Source: Leptospira bouyouniensis (GTDB lineage: Bacteria > Spirochaetota > Leptospiria > Leptospirales > Leptospiraceae). From it: a stretch of DNA of 64,000 nucleotides. The notes beneath the pieces are model-generated. The model had not been told where the DNA came from. It ran no database searches and worked only from the letters and a program-made list of their open reading frames with translations. Shown here piece by piece: positions 37,668-48,335 of this stretch (position 1 is its first letter; every line of letters begins with the position of its first letter). Where the stretch lies: contig NZ_RQFT01000007.1 in assembly GCF_004769525.1 (NCBI RefSeq), positions 372,001-436,000 of the forward strand, written 5' to 3'. Both the position numbers and the translations under genes were made by a program.

Positions 37668-38693
37668 CTAAAACTGTTTTAAAAAACGTAAATTCCCTGA
37701 TTGGAAATAACGGATGTCATGGATGCCGTAACGCATCATCACCAATCGGTCAAGGCCCAGTCCAAAGGCAAACCCTGTCCATGTTTTAGAATCAAGTCCA
37801 GCGGCTTCTAAGACATTGGGGTGAACGAGTCCACAAGGGAGAAGTTCGAGCCATCCCGATTGTTTGCATACACTACACCCATCTCCATTACAAACAAGAC
37901 AATTGATATCCAGCTCAAAACCAGGTTCCACAAATGGGAAGTATCCTGGGCGGAGTCTTGTTTTGATTTCTTTACGGAACACTCGTGATAAAAGTGTTTC
38001 CATAGTATAAATCAAATGGGCAACCGAAATGTTTTCTCCTACGACCATTCCTTCGACTTGGTAGAAGGTATTTTCATGGGAGGCGTCCACTTCTTCGTAC
38101 CGGAACACACGTCCTGGAGCAATGATGCGAAACGGTGGTTTTAGTTTTCGAAGAGCTCGCACTTGGATGGCGGATGTGTGAGTCCTAAGTAAATTGCCAT
38201 CCACCGTATAAAACGTATCTTGCATATCACGTGCTGGGTGATCGTCCGTGAAGTTTAAAGCACCAAAATTGTTTTCATCTGTTTCGACTTCTGGACCATC
38301 CATCACAGAAAAACCCATTGAGGTGAAGATGTCTTCAATCTCGTATTGGATTTGCGAAATGGGATGCAAACTCCCTCTTTCTTTTTTGGGAAGTGGGCGA
38401 AGTGTATCAAAAAATTCTTTACCCAATTGGTTTTCGTAAAAACTTTCTTTGAGACTCGTTCGTTTGGTCTCCACCAAAGCTTCGAGTTTTGTTTGTGCTT
38501 CGTTTGCTTCTTTGCCAACAGTCTTTTTTTCTTCTACAGACAGGGAAGCAAGTCCCTTCAGAACAGAAGTGAGTTTTCCTTTTTTACCGAGAAATTGGTT
38601 TTTAAATGCATCTAACTCCTGTTCGTTGGTTGCAGAACTTAATACAGTTTCAGCTTCTTTGATTAAAGATGCGATTTCTTGCGATAGGCTCAT
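37668..38693 (-). CDS. pheS: Phenylalanyl-tRNA synthetase alpha subunit
   Basis: A 341-residue class II synthetase alpha chain that charges tRNA-Phe with PheT. An N-terminal coiled coil (about 1-90) is followed by the catalytic core with motif 2 ([18 protein letters not shown]) and motif 3 ([15 protein letters not shown]). It also has a CxxC-type pair cluster ([15 protein letters not shown]) near 270-285 that could bind zinc. pheT is not adjacent here, unlike in many genomes. It overlaps mpl by four bases and ends at the terminator. Confidence 0.97.
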   Translation of the reverse strand: MSLSQEIASLIKEAETVLSSATNEQELDAFKNQFLGKKGKLTSVLKGLASLSVEEKKTVGKEANEAQTKLEALVETKRTSLKESFYENQLGKEFFDTLRPLPKKERGSLHPISQIQYEIEDIFTSMGFSVMDGPEVETDENNFGALNFTDDHPARDMQDTFYTVDGNLLRTHTSAIQVRALRKLKPPFRIIAPGRVFRYEEVDASHENTFYQVEGMVVGENISVAHLIYTMETLLSRVFRKEIKTRLRPGYFPFVEPGFELDINCLVCNGDGCSVCKQSGWLELLPCGLVHPNVLEAAGLDSKTWTGFAFGLGLDRLVMMRYGIHDIRYFQSGNLRFLKQF

Positions 38694-40084
38694 AGTGACT
38701 CTCGTGTTTCAATTAAGGATTTTAGTTCCGAATAAATCCCACCAAACGCACCATTGGACATGGCAAGGATGATGAGTTTGTCTTTTTTGTATTTTGGTAA
38801 GATCTTTTTTAAAAGAGAAGGAATGTCTTTTGGTGTGGGAGCATAGATAGACTCTTTTTTGGTATTGGATTTAATATCCTTCACCAATTTTTTGACATTC
38901 AGACGAAGGGACTTACTCACTTTGTCTACTTGGTACACTTCAGTGACAATGCTCACATCACTTCCTTTGAAACATTTCGCAAAATCATCTTGAAACACAT
39001 TTCGGTGTGAAGTCGCACTCCTTGGTTCAAAAAGAGAAATAATTTTGTAACCAGGATACGCTTCCTTATGTGCTTTGATGGTTTCTTGGATGGCAACGGG
39101 GTGATGGGCAAAGTCTTCCACAAGTAAACTTGTTTCAGAAACATATAGGTTTTCTTGCCTACGTTTCACACCAGGGAAGGATTCCACTGCTTCTAAAATT
39201 TCTTTTCGTTTTTGAGGAGCGATTTCCAAACAAACACGCACTGCCACTTCCACATTGCGATAATTATGCGACCCTATAAGAGAAGGTTTGATTTTAGATT
39301 TTGTGCGGATCTCAGTTAAAATTCCTTTTTCATATTTAAAAATGGAATTTTTATCACCCAATTCAAAGGATTCCACAGGTGCATGTTGGTAATCTTTTGT
39401 GATATCACTTAAATTTTTGGACCCTTTCCAATAAAAAACCTTTCCGCGACCGGGGACTAAGTTTAACAGCCGTTTGAACATGACTTTGATTGCATCCAAA
39501 TTGGCAAAAATATCAGCATGGTCAAAGTCAAGTGCGTTCATCACAAGGTAATAAGGCCTATAGTGTAAAAACTTGGAACTTTTATCAAAGAAGGCGGAAT
39601 CATATTCATCCCCTTCGATAACAAAATAATCACCATCACCAAGTGCAAATCCAGGAAATCCATCCTTACGGATTCCACCTACAAAAAGTCCGGGTCTTAG
39701 TCCAATCGATTCTAAAATCCAATGGGTGAGAAAAGTGGTAGTGGTTTTGCCATGAGTGCCTGAAATCACAATTGGTTTTTTCCCTTTGAGGAAAAAATGA
39801 CCAATGGCTTCTGCCATACTCATATATTCAATCCCTGTGTTTAATACTTCTTCTACTTCTGGGTTCCCCCGTGATATTGCATTCCCAATGATCACAAGGT
39901 CAGCACCTTTCACATTCTCCTTACGATAACCAGACTTAGGTGAAAGTCCCCACTCTTCCAATTTATCTGACATTGGTGGGTATAGGTTTTGGTCTGAACC
40001 AGAAACATCATGTCCTTGCTGTTTGAGCATATATGCTAAATTGCCCATGGCAATCCCGCCAATCCCTACCAAAAATATCTTCAA
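38690..40084 (-). CDS. mpl: UDP-N-acetylmuramate:L-Ala-gamma-D-Glu-mDAP ligase
   Basis: A 464-residue Mur ligase family enzyme that recycles cell-wall tripeptide onto UDP-MurNAc. Hallmarks: [11 protein letters not shown] start, [10 protein letters not shown], the ATP loop GTHGKTTTT, and the Mpl-specific [18 protein letters not shown] stretch ([14 protein letters not shown]) with LDFDHADIF. Length is normal. It overlaps neighbours by four bases on each side. The pairing with a Gld-type transporter upstream is unusual. Confidence 0.96.
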   Translation of the reverse strand: MKIFLVGIGGIAMGNLAYMLKQQGHDVSGSDQNLYPPMSDKLEEWGLSPKSGYRKENVKGADLVIIGNAISRGNPEVEEVLNTGIEYMSMAEAIGHFFLKGKKPIVISGTHGKTTTTFLTHWILESIGLRPGLFVGGIRKDGFPGFALGDGDYFVIEGDEYDSAFFDKSSKFLHYRPYYLVMNALDFDHADIFANLDAIKVMFKRLLNLVPGRGKVFYWKGSKNLSDITKDYQHAPVESFELGDKNSIFKYEKGILTEIRTKSKIKPSLIGSHNYRNVEVAVRVCLEIAPQKRKEILEAVESFPGVKRRQENLYVSETSLLVEDFAHHPVAIQETIKAHKEAYPGYKIISLFEPRSATSHRNVFQDDFAKCFKGSDVSIVTEVYQVDKVSKSLRLNVKKLVKDIKSNTKKESIYAPTPKDIPSLLKKILPKYKKDKLIILAMSNGAFGGIYSELKSLIETRESL

Positions 40085-40737
40085 AAGAGTACCGTCCTAA
40101 TGAGGTTATAAAGGAATAAAGGAATCGAAAGTAGAACCAAAAAGAATAACACTACTTTCATTAAAAAAAACAAAAAATCAAAAGAACTCCAAACCCTGCG
40201 AATGGATAAATAAAAATACGATAAATGTAAAGAATATAGGAATCCAACAGCTAACATAAACAAGGGGATTGGAGCAGGAAAAATCCAAAAGATAGAAGTG
40301 GCTGTGAAAGCTAAAAAGGATATGATAAAGACATGTGGTTCAGGACCTTCCCAATCTTTTGTACGATCACGCATTTGGTGGTACATCCGAAAACTATCCA
40401 CAAGCCGAACGACAAAATAGAATCCAAGGTAAAAAAAGAAAACAGTTCCAACCCCTTGGGTATACGTGAGTCTTGTTTCTTCTTCCACAAACGAAACTTT
40501 AAAAATCAGAATTTGGATACAATTGCCAATCAATTTGGCAATTGGTGCAAGTAACATAAGTTGCAGGTGGGCTAACCAAACATCACGCCCACCCAAATCT
40601 GCTTTGTGGTAATACGATTCAAAAGCAGACATTGGGGAATAAAATAAATCACGGATGAGTTGCATCCGTTGTGTGATTGTTGAAACTTTTTGCACCTTAT
40701 TGGATTTTCTGGTTGGGGCGCTCGTATCGGGAAGCAC
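40081..40737 (-). CDS. Yip1-like multi-pass membrane protein
   Basis: Up to 218 residues with about five membrane segments from about residue 60 to 210. The pattern of short loops resembles YIP1-domain proteins, but no motif is decisive. The longest start (40737) overlaps the upstream gene by 41 bases; an internal ATG at 40665 is possible. It overlaps mpl by four bases. Perhaps an accessory of the adjacent ABC system; function unknown. Confidence 0.7.
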   Translation of the reverse strand: MLPDTSAPTRKSNKVQKVSTITQRMQLIRDLFYSPMSAFESYYHKADLGGRDVWLAHLQLMLLAPIAKLIGNCIQILIFKVSFVEEETRLTYTQGVGTVFFFYLGFYFVVRLVDSFRMYHQMRDRTKDWEGPEPHVFIISFLAFTATSIFWIFPAPIPLFMLAVGFLYSLHLSYFYLSIRRVWSSFDFLFFLMKVVLFFLVLLSIPLFLYNLIRTVLF

Positions 40738-41770
40738 TTTTCACTTTCATGACGGCATTCACTAAATTTTGGAATGATTCTTCTTTCATCCAAGTGACAG
40801 ACTCTTCAAAATGAGGAGGGAATTGCCGTAAAACAGGACGCCATTTTCCAGATTCCGATTCCCAAACTGGATAAAGCGACAAACGGATTTTGTTCCCTCC
40901 AGATAAGGTCACATCAAGGATGGCTTCTGGGCTCAGTTTATCGGAGAAAATTGGAAACTTCGGAGCACCTGTTTCATCAGGATAAAATTCTACCTTTAAA
41001 CCTTTCACAACAGATTCCCATTGATTTCCAACATCGGGAGGTAATACAATTCGTTCACCTGTTGTCCGACTCCAATCATTCACGAATACATTGTATTGGT
41101 TTTTTTTGGCTCTGTTTTCGGCATGAACTGAAATTCCTTGTCCAACAAATTTAAGTTCCTTGATGAAACCTTCGCTCACCGTCACATACATTTTTTCTCT
41201 AAAATTAGTCACTGGTGTTCGAAACTTTTCGATGATGTATTGGTAAGGAGCAATGATTTCCTTATTGATGAGTACGGCGATTCGACCTTCATCCGATCCT
41301 ATTTTTTTACCAAATAACAATTGTTTGCTTAAATCAAAGGAAATATCTTTTCCATTTTCATCTGATAATGTTAAAGATGGGGAAGATTCTCCTAAACAAT
41401 AGTTTTTTTGGATTTGATCGCTAGTCACTTCAATGAGTTTTGTTTTAAGAACACTGAGTTCTGAAAAACTATTTTTCACATTATAATTCCCTTCATAGGA
41501 AAGGGAATCCCCTTCCCTAAGGGTAGTGACAGTATACAGTGCGGGTTCATTCCAACCACGAGGAATTTTTCTGAAAACCATGGGTTGATCTGCAAAACTT
41601 GGGACCATATTTCCACACCAATCTTCTTTTGGAGGAAGATAACGTATGGATTTCCAATCTTCTTTCCAATAATTGGTTTCCGAAATGTTCTCCGGATGAT
41701 CCTCAAGTAAATAAAATAAGAGGAACAAACCTAAAAAGGCTATTAGAACTAAACTGATTTTTTGTTTCAT
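40697..41770 (-). CDS. DUF4340-like protein of the Gld-type ABC operon
   Basis: A 357-residue protein with one N-terminal membrane segment (about 5-23) and a large periplasmic beta-rich region with repeated 'conflicting' strand patterns (SLTLSDENGKDISFDL) typical of DUF4340 proteins that accompany GldG. It overlaps gldG-like by four bases. It may bind the transporter's substrate in the periplasm. The family call is from pattern and context. Confidence 0.7.
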   Translation of the reverse strand: MKQKISLVLIAFLGLFLLFYLLEDHPENISETNYWKEDWKSIRYLPPKEDWCGNMVPSFADQPMVFRKIPRGWNEPALYTVTTLREGDSLSYEGNYNVKNSFSELSVLKTKLIEVTSDQIQKNYCLGESSPSLTLSDENGKDISFDLSKQLLFGKKIGSDEGRIAVLINKEIIAPYQYIIEKFRTPVTNFREKMYVTVSEGFIKELKFVGQGISVHAENRAKKNQYNVFVNDWSRTTGERIVLPPDVGNQWESVVKGLKVEFYPDETGAPKFPIFSDKLSPEAILDVTLSGGNKIRLSLYPVWESESGKWRPVLRQFPPHFEESVTWMKEESFQNLVNAVMKVKSASRYERPNQKIQ

Positions 41771-43638
41771 ACTTCTATTAGTGAATGTTTACGTCTGGTA
41801 TAAACAAAGTAAGATCCAACCGCTAAAATGAATCCTGGAAACAAAAATACTCCAATCAACCATGCAACTAACTTTTGATTGTCGGATAGCGATATTGTAT
41901 CCACTTCTTCTTTTTTTAAAGGAATTTCTGCAACGATATTGTCTTGGAATAAACCTGTTATGGAAACTGTGGAAAATTGTGAGTTCATTACATAAGGAAT
42001 GAACTGATCTGTAATCCAAGTTGTACCTGTGTGTAGAATGATTTTTCCCGACTTATCACCTGTCAGGGACATCGGTGATAAAACCACAGAAAGGATTTTA
42101 CTTTCTTTTTTCTCAGTTGGATCCATTTTACCATTTTTGTTTTCATCTTGGTAAACATCATAACCTGATTCTAGTAAAGTTTCCGATTTCCAAACAAAAG
42201 GAGTTGGTGCATTTGTTTCGTTTTCCAGATAACCACTGTAAGGAAATAGAATCCCCATATCTTTTTTTTGCAAAAGATCAGTAAGTCTGTGGTCAGGAAA
42301 ACGTTTTGCGATGATAAAACCTGGTTTTTCTTCTCGCTCAATGAGAGGAGTTGATTTAAATTTTAATCCGGCAGATTGTAATAACCAACTAAAATCTTCA
42401 CTCCCTTTTGGCTCCATGGTGATCAGTATTTTTCCATTTTTCTCTAACACAAATTTGGTGAGTTCTTCTTTTGCTTCTTTGGAAAATGGAACCGTTGGTC
42501 CAAGGATAACTAGCATTTCAGCATCTTCAGGTAATTTGGAAGGCCAACCTTGAGCAAAACCGAGTTCAGCCACTTTGAAATTTAAAAATTGTAAGGACGA
42601 GACAAATCGATTCACTTGTTCGTTGGGTAATGCACGAAATGACACTCCATATCGCTCCCCATTGGCAACGGTGAAATATACTTTTTTTTGTTCCGTTGTC
42701 ACGTTGAGTAAAGCACCAACTAACTTACGTTCCAAATCTTCTAAATCTTTTGGTTCTTTCGCGATCACTCTTTCTTCAGCAAATGGAGTCGTGGATGTCA
42801 ATAGAGACTGTTTTTTAGAACGAACAAATATAGTTCCATTGGATACTTGACCGAAATCTTTCAATAAATCAACTTCTACATCGGCATTGATGAACTGAAC
42901 CGTAATGTGCGAATTTTCTGATTTGATTTGGTCGAGTAAAATTTCGATATCTGGTCGTACTCGTGTTAAAGCAAAAGCCGCAAGTTTGTCACCATTGGCC
43001 GGGCCATCTGCTTCAAGAGGTCGTGGATAAAAGGCAGTAATCGTAACATCTTCAGAGATGGGTTTGATTAAATTTCTTGAAATTTGTGATAAAGAAAATT
43101 TACCCTGACTACTCAAATCAAAGTTATAGTTTCGTTTAATCGCAAAATAATTCACCGCCACAAGGATTGGCAAAACAAACAAAAATCCTAGAACCGCATT
43201 TTGTAATAAGGAACTTTTGGATTTTGCTAAATTACTTTGTGCTTCGAGCGAAGATTTACCTATCTCAAGTAAAATGATTTGTAATAAAAAAACCAAAGAA
43301 AAGAGGACCACACATAAAAGAAGGAACTCTCTGATTTTTGGAATCGAACTTACCTCTTCATTAAAACCTGCAACTGGTTTTAAATCTAAAAAATCACGGA
43401 GGACCGAAAGTAAAAATGCGGCGATCCCAAAAACGGCAGCAATATAACGATTTTGGTCTTCTTTACGAATCCCTTTTGAAAAAGCGCGGACAATCGTATC
43501 CGATGCCAAAAACAAAAACACAACTCCTAAAAAAATAATTTTTCTTTTAGGGTCCACCACCATTCCATCAAACAAGAAATAGGCGAACAAGGAAATTAAA
43601 CTTACAAATGGCAAAATTCTATCAGCAGATAATAACAT
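41767..43638 (-). CDS. GldG-like ABC transporter auxiliary protein
   Basis: A 623-residue protein with membrane segments at the N-terminus (about 10-125 and about 150-170) and one near the C-terminus (about 595-615), with a large extracytoplasmic region between. The GldG/ABC_transp_aux features include KFSLSQISRNLI, ITAFYPR and LVILGPTVPFSKEA. In Flavobacteria GldA, GldF and GldG form a transporter tied to gliding; leptospires move by periplasmic flagella, so another cargo is likely. It follows the permease gene by 3 bases. Confidence 0.88.
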   Translation of the reverse strand: MLLSADRILPFVSLISLFAYFLFDGMVVDPKRKIIFLGVVFLFLASDTIVRAFSKGIRKEDQNRYIAAVFGIAAFLLSVLRDFLDLKPVAGFNEEVSSIPKIREFLLLCVVLFSLVFLLQIILLEIGKSSLEAQSNLAKSKSSLLQNAVLGFLFVLPILVAVNYFAIKRNYNFDLSSQGKFSLSQISRNLIKPISEDVTITAFYPRPLEADGPANGDKLAAFALTRVRPDIEILLDQIKSENSHITVQFINADVEVDLLKDFGQVSNGTIFVRSKKQSLLTSTTPFAEERVIAKEPKDLEDLERKLVGALLNVTTEQKKVYFTVANGERYGVSFRALPNEQVNRFVSSLQFLNFKVAELGFAQGWPSKLPEDAEMLVILGPTVPFSKEAKEELTKFVLEKNGKILITMEPKGSEDFSWLLQSAGLKFKSTPLIEREEKPGFIIAKRFPDHRLTDLLQKKDMGILFPYSGYLENETNAPTPFVWKSETLLESGYDVYQDENKNGKMDPTEKKESKILSVVLSPMSLTGDKSGKIILHTGTTWITDQFIPYVMNSQFSTVSITGLFQDNIVAEIPLKKEEVDTISLSDNQKLVAWLIGVFLFPGFILAVGSYFVYTRRKHSLIEV

Positions 43639-43641
43639 AAT

Positions 43642-44373
43642 TTACCCTCTCCATCTCCTGGATTCCAAGACCTTCACGGTTAAGTACAAAAATAGGAAAG
43701 TTCCACTTAAGAAAAAAACAATTCCTGTCAAAGGTAACACACCTTTTGCAAAGGCAGCAAAGTGTGAAAAGATATGTAAATGGAATAAAACCTTTCTTGT
43801 GGTTGCTTGAAATAAATGAGAAAAATAACCAACGACCCAAAGTGTCAAAATAATGAGCACGGATATGAGGAGTGAAATCATTTGGTTTTTTCCAAGACTA
43901 GAACCAAACATACCTATGGTGAAGGTAAAAATTCCTAGTAAAAATACACCGATACTACCAGATGCCACCATATAAAAAGGTGCTTTCCAAAATGCATACA
44001 AAAGGAGTGGAAAAAGTCCATTGATAAAAATTGTTATGATGCCACAAACTGTCACACCAAACATAAATTTGCCGAAAACAATTTCTAAATCTGTGATAGG
44101 AGAGGTAAATAAAAGTTCAAGAGTTCCTTTATTCCTTTCTTCCACAATGGAACCCATCGAAATGATTACCATTGCAATCAATATGGTTGTCATAAAAGAT
44201 ATAAAAGTGATGTAGGTTGCTATTTCATAATTAGCAGTCCCATTAAAATTGAGGATCATCACAAACAATGCATTTAAGAATGCAGTGCCTCCAAGGACTA
44301 GTGGTCCCATATAGGTTCCGAAAAATAATCGTAATTCTTTTTTATAGATCCAAACAGCCGTTTGCCAGTTCAT
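43642..44373 (-). CDS. GldF-like ABC-2 permease
   Basis: A 243-residue permease with six membrane segments and the ABC-2 type pattern ([26 protein letters not shown]), the coupling segment of this class. With the ATPase upstream (four-base overlap) and the GldG-like protein downstream it forms an ABC complex in the inner membrane. The substrate is unknown. Confidence 0.92.
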   Translation of the reverse strand: MNWQTAVWIYKKELRLFFGTYMGPLVLGGTAFLNALFVMILNFNGTANYEIATYITFISFMTTILIAMVIISMGSIVEERNKGTLELLFTSPITDLEIVFGKFMFGVTVCGIITIFINGLFPLLLYAFWKAPFYMVASGSIGVFLLGIFTFTIGMFGSSLGKNQMISLLISVLIILTLWVVGYFSHLFQATTRKVLFHLHIFSHFAAFAKGVLPLTGIVFFLSGTFLFLYLTVKVLESRRWRG

Positions 44374-45299
44374 ATTTTCTCCATAAAAATCTGCTCGAGT
44401 GATACTTCTTGTTTTTTTAATGATTCAATTTGAATCCCAGAAGACAATGCTTTTGAAAATAAGGATTCTTTGAATTGTTTTGGATTTGTTGTTCGCACTA
44501 AAAACATTTCTTCTTCTTTTCCAGTTCCCATTTCGGTAACAGTATCATTCCCAGAGAGAACTGTTTTCATAAATTGAACCAATTCCTCTTTCGGTTTGCC
44601 AGAAAGACCAACTTCCCAGCCTGCAAGTCGGTTCATCTCCTCTTCCAAACGAGAGAGAGAAAGTTCTTGTTTCAAACTCCCTTTGTGGATGAATAAAAAT
44701 TTATCACAAGTTTTATAAATCTCAGTTAGGATATGACTTGAGATGAGGACTGTATGATTTCCCGCCAAACTTCGAATCAAACTTCGAATTTCGACAATTT
44801 GTTTTGGGTCAAGGCCTGAAATTGGTTCGTCCATGATCACTATTTCAGGATCACCTAGGATGGCTTGTGCAATTCCCACACGTTTGCGATAGCCAAGGGA
44901 TAAAGTTCCGATGAGTTTATCTTTCACATGGATGAGATTTGTTTTTTCAATCACCTTTTCTATTTCCGAATTTAGTTTTGAGTCCTCAATTTTTTTAATG
45001 CGACCCACAAACTGAAGGTATTCGGATATTGTCATATCCTCATAGAGGGGCGGTGTTTCTGGTAAATAACCGATCTTTTGTTTTGCTTCTAAAGGAAAAT
45101 CAAAGATGGACTTCCCGTCAATGGAGGCATCCCCTGCACTTGGGATTAAATACCCGGTGAGGATCCGGATGGTTGTGGTTTTTCCTGCACCATTCAGACC
45201 TAGTAGGCCCACGATCTCACCTTTCTCTAATTTAAAATTGAGCCCTGAGATGGCTCGTTTTTCGCCGTAAAATTTGGATAAATTGCTGACTTGTATCAT
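44370..45299 (-). CDS. GldA-like ABC transporter ATPase
   Basis: A 309-residue ATPase: Walker [12 protein letters not shown]-loop region YLPETPPLY, signature LSLGYRKRV, Walker [14 protein letters not shown] and the switch His in SSHILTE. The signature LSLGY departs from LSGGQ but is common in this group. It opens the minus-strand operon to pheS, 32 bases from the divergent histidine kinase gene. It powers the GldF/GldG-like membrane part. Confidence 0.95.
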   Translation of the reverse strand: MIQVSNLSKFYGEKRAISGLNFKLEKGEIVGLLGLNGAGKTTTIRILTGYLIPSAGDASIDGKSIFDFPLEAKQKIGYLPETPPLYEDMTISEYLQFVGRIKKIEDSKLNSEIEKVIEKTNLIHVKDKLIGTLSLGYRKRVGIAQAILGDPEIVIMDEPISGLDPKQIVEIRSLIRSLAGNHTVLISSHILTEIYKTCDKFLFIHKGSLKQELSLSRLEEEMNRLAGWEVGLSGKPKEELVQFMKTVLSGNDTVTEMGTGKEEEMFLVRTTNPKQFKESLFSKALSSGIQIESLKKQEVSLEQIFMEKI

Positions 45300-45331
45300 A
45301 ACTTTGGTTTAGTTTTCGTATACCTGCACCT

Positions 45332-46846
45332 ATGAATGAATTTCTGGAAAAAATCAAAAGCTTTTTCAAGGATGAAGAGAGCTTTTTTGATGCAAAGCAA
45401 CTTCTCGGCCAAAATTGGCACAATTTTGTCCCTCAATACTTTGATAAAATCCTAGAAACACGTACGAATGCGGTATATGTATTAGACAGAGACGGAAATT
45501 ACACCTATGTCAATGCAAAAGCTGTGGAAATGGCCGGGAAATCCGCAGAAGAAATGTTAGGGCAAAACATTTGGAATTTATTTCCAGTACTAAAAACCAT
45601 CGAATTTGGAACTCAATTATCTGAGGCCATTCAAGAAAAAAAAACCTTTCGATCTGAAGAAACTTACTTCGATACGTTGGGTTGGTACGATATGCAAGTT
45701 TTCCCACAAGAAAACTTTACGATCATCATTGCAACCGAAGTCACAAACGAAAAAAATGCAAAAGATGAATTTAGCCAAATCCTAACTAAAAACAAAACAA
45801 TCCTTAATGCATTACCTGACTTATTATTTGGAATCCATAGAAATGGACAAACAATCAATCATAAAGAATTTCCAAATTTTACAGGTTGGGATTGTAAAAA
45901 CAAAGAAACTAACCTTCGTTACTCTGATATATCCGAAATTTTTCCAAATGATAAATTAGAAGAAATCCAAACGATTTTACACCAAGTGATTGATTTGGGA
46001 ATCACTAAAACAGTCGAATATTCAATCCACGATACTGATGGTGAAAAATATTTCGAAGCAAGGTTTATAAAAACGGGTGATGTAGATGCACTTGCGATCA
46101 TTCGGAATATCACAGAACGAAAAAAAGCAGAAGCATTAAAAAATGAATTCATCAGTTTGGTGAGTCATGAGCTGAGAACTCCACTCACATCTATCAAAGG
46201 TTCAATTGATTTATTGCTTGCGGGAGTTGCAGGTGAACTGTCAAACCAAACCAAGTCTTTACTTAATATTTGCCGCAAGAACACACAAAGACTCGTTCGA
46301 TTTGTGACTGACCTTCTCGATATCGAAGCTTTGGATTCAGGGAATATCAACTTTAAATTCAGAACCTATCAACTCAACGAAATCCTACAAACTTCTGTGG
46401 ATGGGATGCGTACTTTTGCAGAACAGTATCATGTTCTATTGAATTTTGATTCTAACTTTCCTCAAACAAGCGTTTATGTAGATGAAGATCGTTTGAACCA
46501 TTGTATCACGAATTTAATTTCGAATGCAGTGAAATATACTCCCAAGTATTCAGAAGTGTCCATCTCTGTCCAAACCGATGAAACAAAAACAAAAATTCTC
46601 ATTAGAGACAATGGACCAGGCATTGATCCTAATTTTGCACCTAGGTTGTTTCATAGATTTGCACAAGGGGCTCCCCCAAAAGATAAACTTGTCGGAGGAT
46701 CTGGGCTTGGACTTTCCATTACCAAGGGTTTTGTGGAAGCCATGAATGGTAAAATTTACTTTTTTTCTGATGAAGTTGGCACTGTTTTTACAATAGAATT
46801 ACCAATTACAAAACCAGGGCAAATTCCCATTGGAATGAACCAATGA
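45332..46846 (+). CDS. Soluble PAS-PAS histidine kinase
   Basis: A 504-residue kinase with no membrane segment. Two PAS domains (about 35-150 and 155-265; the first has VYVLDRDGNYTYVN), a HisKA dimerisation domain with His279 in SHELRTPLTSIKG, and an HATPase domain with N box (NLISNAVKYT), G1 (DNGPGI) and G2 (GGSGLGLSI). It is coupled to the response-regulator gene by a four-base overlap. The PAS cofactor, if any, cannot be told. Confidence 0.95.
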   Translation: MNEFLEKIKSFFKDEESFFDAKQLLGQNWHNFVPQYFDKILETRTNAVYVLDRDGNYTYVNAKAVEMAGKSAEEMLGQNIWNLFPVLKTIEFGTQLSEAIQEKKTFRSEETYFDTLGWYDMQVFPQENFTIIIATEVTNEKNAKDEFSQILTKNKTILNALPDLLFGIHRNGQTINHKEFPNFTGWDCKNKETNLRYSDISEIFPNDKLEEIQTILHQVIDLGITKTVEYSIHDTDGEKYFEARFIKTGDVDALAIIRNITERKKAEALKNEFISLVSHELRTPLTSIKGSIDLLLAGVAGELSNQTKSLLNICRKNTQRLVRFVTDLLDIEALDSGNINFKFRTYQLNEILQTSVDGMRTFAEQYHVLLNFDSNFPQTSVYVDEDRLNHCITNLISNAVKYTPKYSEVSISVQTDETKTKILIRDNGPGIDPNFAPRLFHRFAQGAPPKDKLVGGSGLGLSITKGFVEAMNGKIYFFSDEVGTVFTIELPITKPGQIPIGMNQ

Positions 46847-47235
46847 GTACCCCGATTCTAAAACATGTTTTGATAGTTGAAGATGAGGAAGATATTGTAG
46901 AGATCCTTCGAATTGCCCTTGCGTATAACTCTAGTTATGAAGTGAGTTTTGCGAAAACGGGACCGGAAGGATTACAAAAAGCAATCATCCTACAACCCGA
47001 TTTGATCCTTTTGGATGTTCTGATGCCGGGTATGAATGGGATGGAACTGATTGAAGAACTCAAAATTTTTCCGGAAACCAAAAGGATCCCGGTTGCCTTT
47101 CTCACATCACGCGTGCTAAAGAATGAAATTTTGGAATACCAAAGAAGAGGAGGCATCGGTGTGATTGAAAAACCCTTTGCCCCTCTTGAAATCTCTGAAA
47201 AAATCCAAACCCTATGGGATGATTTTCACAAATAG
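46843..47235 (+). CDS. Single-domain response regulator
   Basis: A 130-residue receiver domain with no output domain. Acidic pocket in VEDEEDI, phosphoacceptor Asp58 in LLDVLMPGMNG, Thr/Ser in FLTSR and Lys in IEKPFAP. It overlaps the kinase gene by four bases and is the cognate partner. Lacking an effector, it would act by binding another protein or as a phosphorelay intermediate. Confidence 0.95.
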   Translation: MSTPILKHVLIVEDEEDIVEILRIALAYNSSYEVSFAKTGPEGLQKAIILQPDLILLDVLMPGMNGMELIEELKIFPETKRIPVAFLTSRVLKNEILEYQRRGGIGVIEKPFAPLEISEKIQTLWDDFHK

Positions 47236-47249
47236 TAAAACCTATTTAT

Positions 47250-48251
47250 TTATTTGTCTTGGAACCCAGCTAAAATTTCATCCTGGCGTCCCATCAGTTT
47301 TACAGATAACCTTGGTCCCACCTCACAAACGATACGCGAGGCAACATAATTACCCCAACGTGCTGATTTTTGTGCCGAATACCCTTGTGTGAGTCCATAC
47401 AAAACTCCGGCAGCAAAAGCATCACCTGCTCCCGTTGTATCAATTGGTTTTACAGGAAAACCAGGAACTAATGTTATTTTGCCATTTTCAGCAACATATG
47501 CACCATCTTTACCAGCAGTCATAAATACCAATGAACAGAGCTTAGATACATATTGTACGGCTTCTTCTGGTGTTTTTGCTCCACTTAAAGCGAGTCCTTC
47601 TTCTGTATTACAAAAAACTACATCAACGTATTCTTTTGTTAGATGGATGAATTCATCTCTGGAACGATTCACACAAAATGGATCACTATATGTAAAAGAA
47701 ACTTTTACATTGTTTTCTTTTGCGATTTTCATCGTAAGTTCACTTGCTTTTTTAGTAGAATCTCCATCCCACAAATAACCTTCGACATACACATATTTAC
47801 TTTTTTTTAAGTTTTCAAGATCAATATCATTTGGACCAAGAGATGTGGAGATCGCAAGATTGGTAAGCATCGTTCGTTCAGCATCAGGTGTTGTTAAGAC
47901 AACACAAGTTCCAGTATGGCCCGATTTGTCAGGAGTGGTTTCAAATAAAACTCCTGCATCTTCCATATCTTTTTTATAAAACTCACCATAAGTATCGTGA
48001 GTGACTTTCCCAGTATAACAACAAGTCCCTCCAGAATTTGCAATCGCAATCATTGTATTGGCTGCACTTCCACCGGACCTAAGTTCTTTCTTCTCATCAT
48101 GTAAATCAGCAAGAATTTGACCTTGTCTTGACTCATCGACTAAGGTCATTACACCTTTGGTGATACTTTGTTTTTCTAAAAAATTGGGATTGATAAAGGC
48201 AATGATATCTACCAGGGCGTTCCCTACGCCGAATACGTCGTAATGTTTCAT
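47250..48251 (-). CDS. PfkB-family carbohydrate/nucleoside kinase (adenosine kinase-like)
   Basis: About 333 residues from the ATG at 48251 (MKHYDVFGVGNALVD); a longer TTG form from 48290 exists. PfkB motif 1 is in SGGSAANTMIAIANSGG and motif 2 in DTTGAGDAFAAGVLYGL, with the catalytic Asp in GAGD. The GNALVDI start and overall layout are nearest to adenosine kinase-like members, but the substrate is not proved. It converges with the response regulator gene and is divergent from the TonB-dependent receptor. Confidence 0.88.
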   Translation of the reverse strand: MKHYDVFGVGNALVDIIAFINPNFLEKQSITKGVMTLVDESRQGQILADLHDEKKELRSGGSAANTMIAIANSGGTCCYTGKVTHDTYGEFYKKDMEDAGVLFETTPDKSGHTGTCVVLTTPDAERTMLTNLAISTSLGPNDIDLENLKKSKYVYVEGYLWDGDSTKKASELTMKIAKENNVKVSFTYSDPFCVNRSRDEFIHLTKEYVDVVFCNTEEGLALSGAKTPEEAVQYVSKLCSLVFMTAGKDGAYVAENGKITLVPGFPVKPIDTTGAGDAFAAGVLYGLTQGYSAQKSARWGNYVASRIVCEVGPRLSVKLMGRQDEILAGFQDK

Positions 48252-48335
48252 GTGGACAATGCTTTTTTCCTTTAGGGAATTGACACTCAATTTTCCTATT
48301 CCAGTTTGGCAAGGTACCGAGAAAAAAACGACTTC

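Noticed and set aside
48280..48285. TTGACA upstream of the TonB-dependent receptor as a -35 box
   Set aside because: No acceptable -10 element lies at 16-19 bases downstream.
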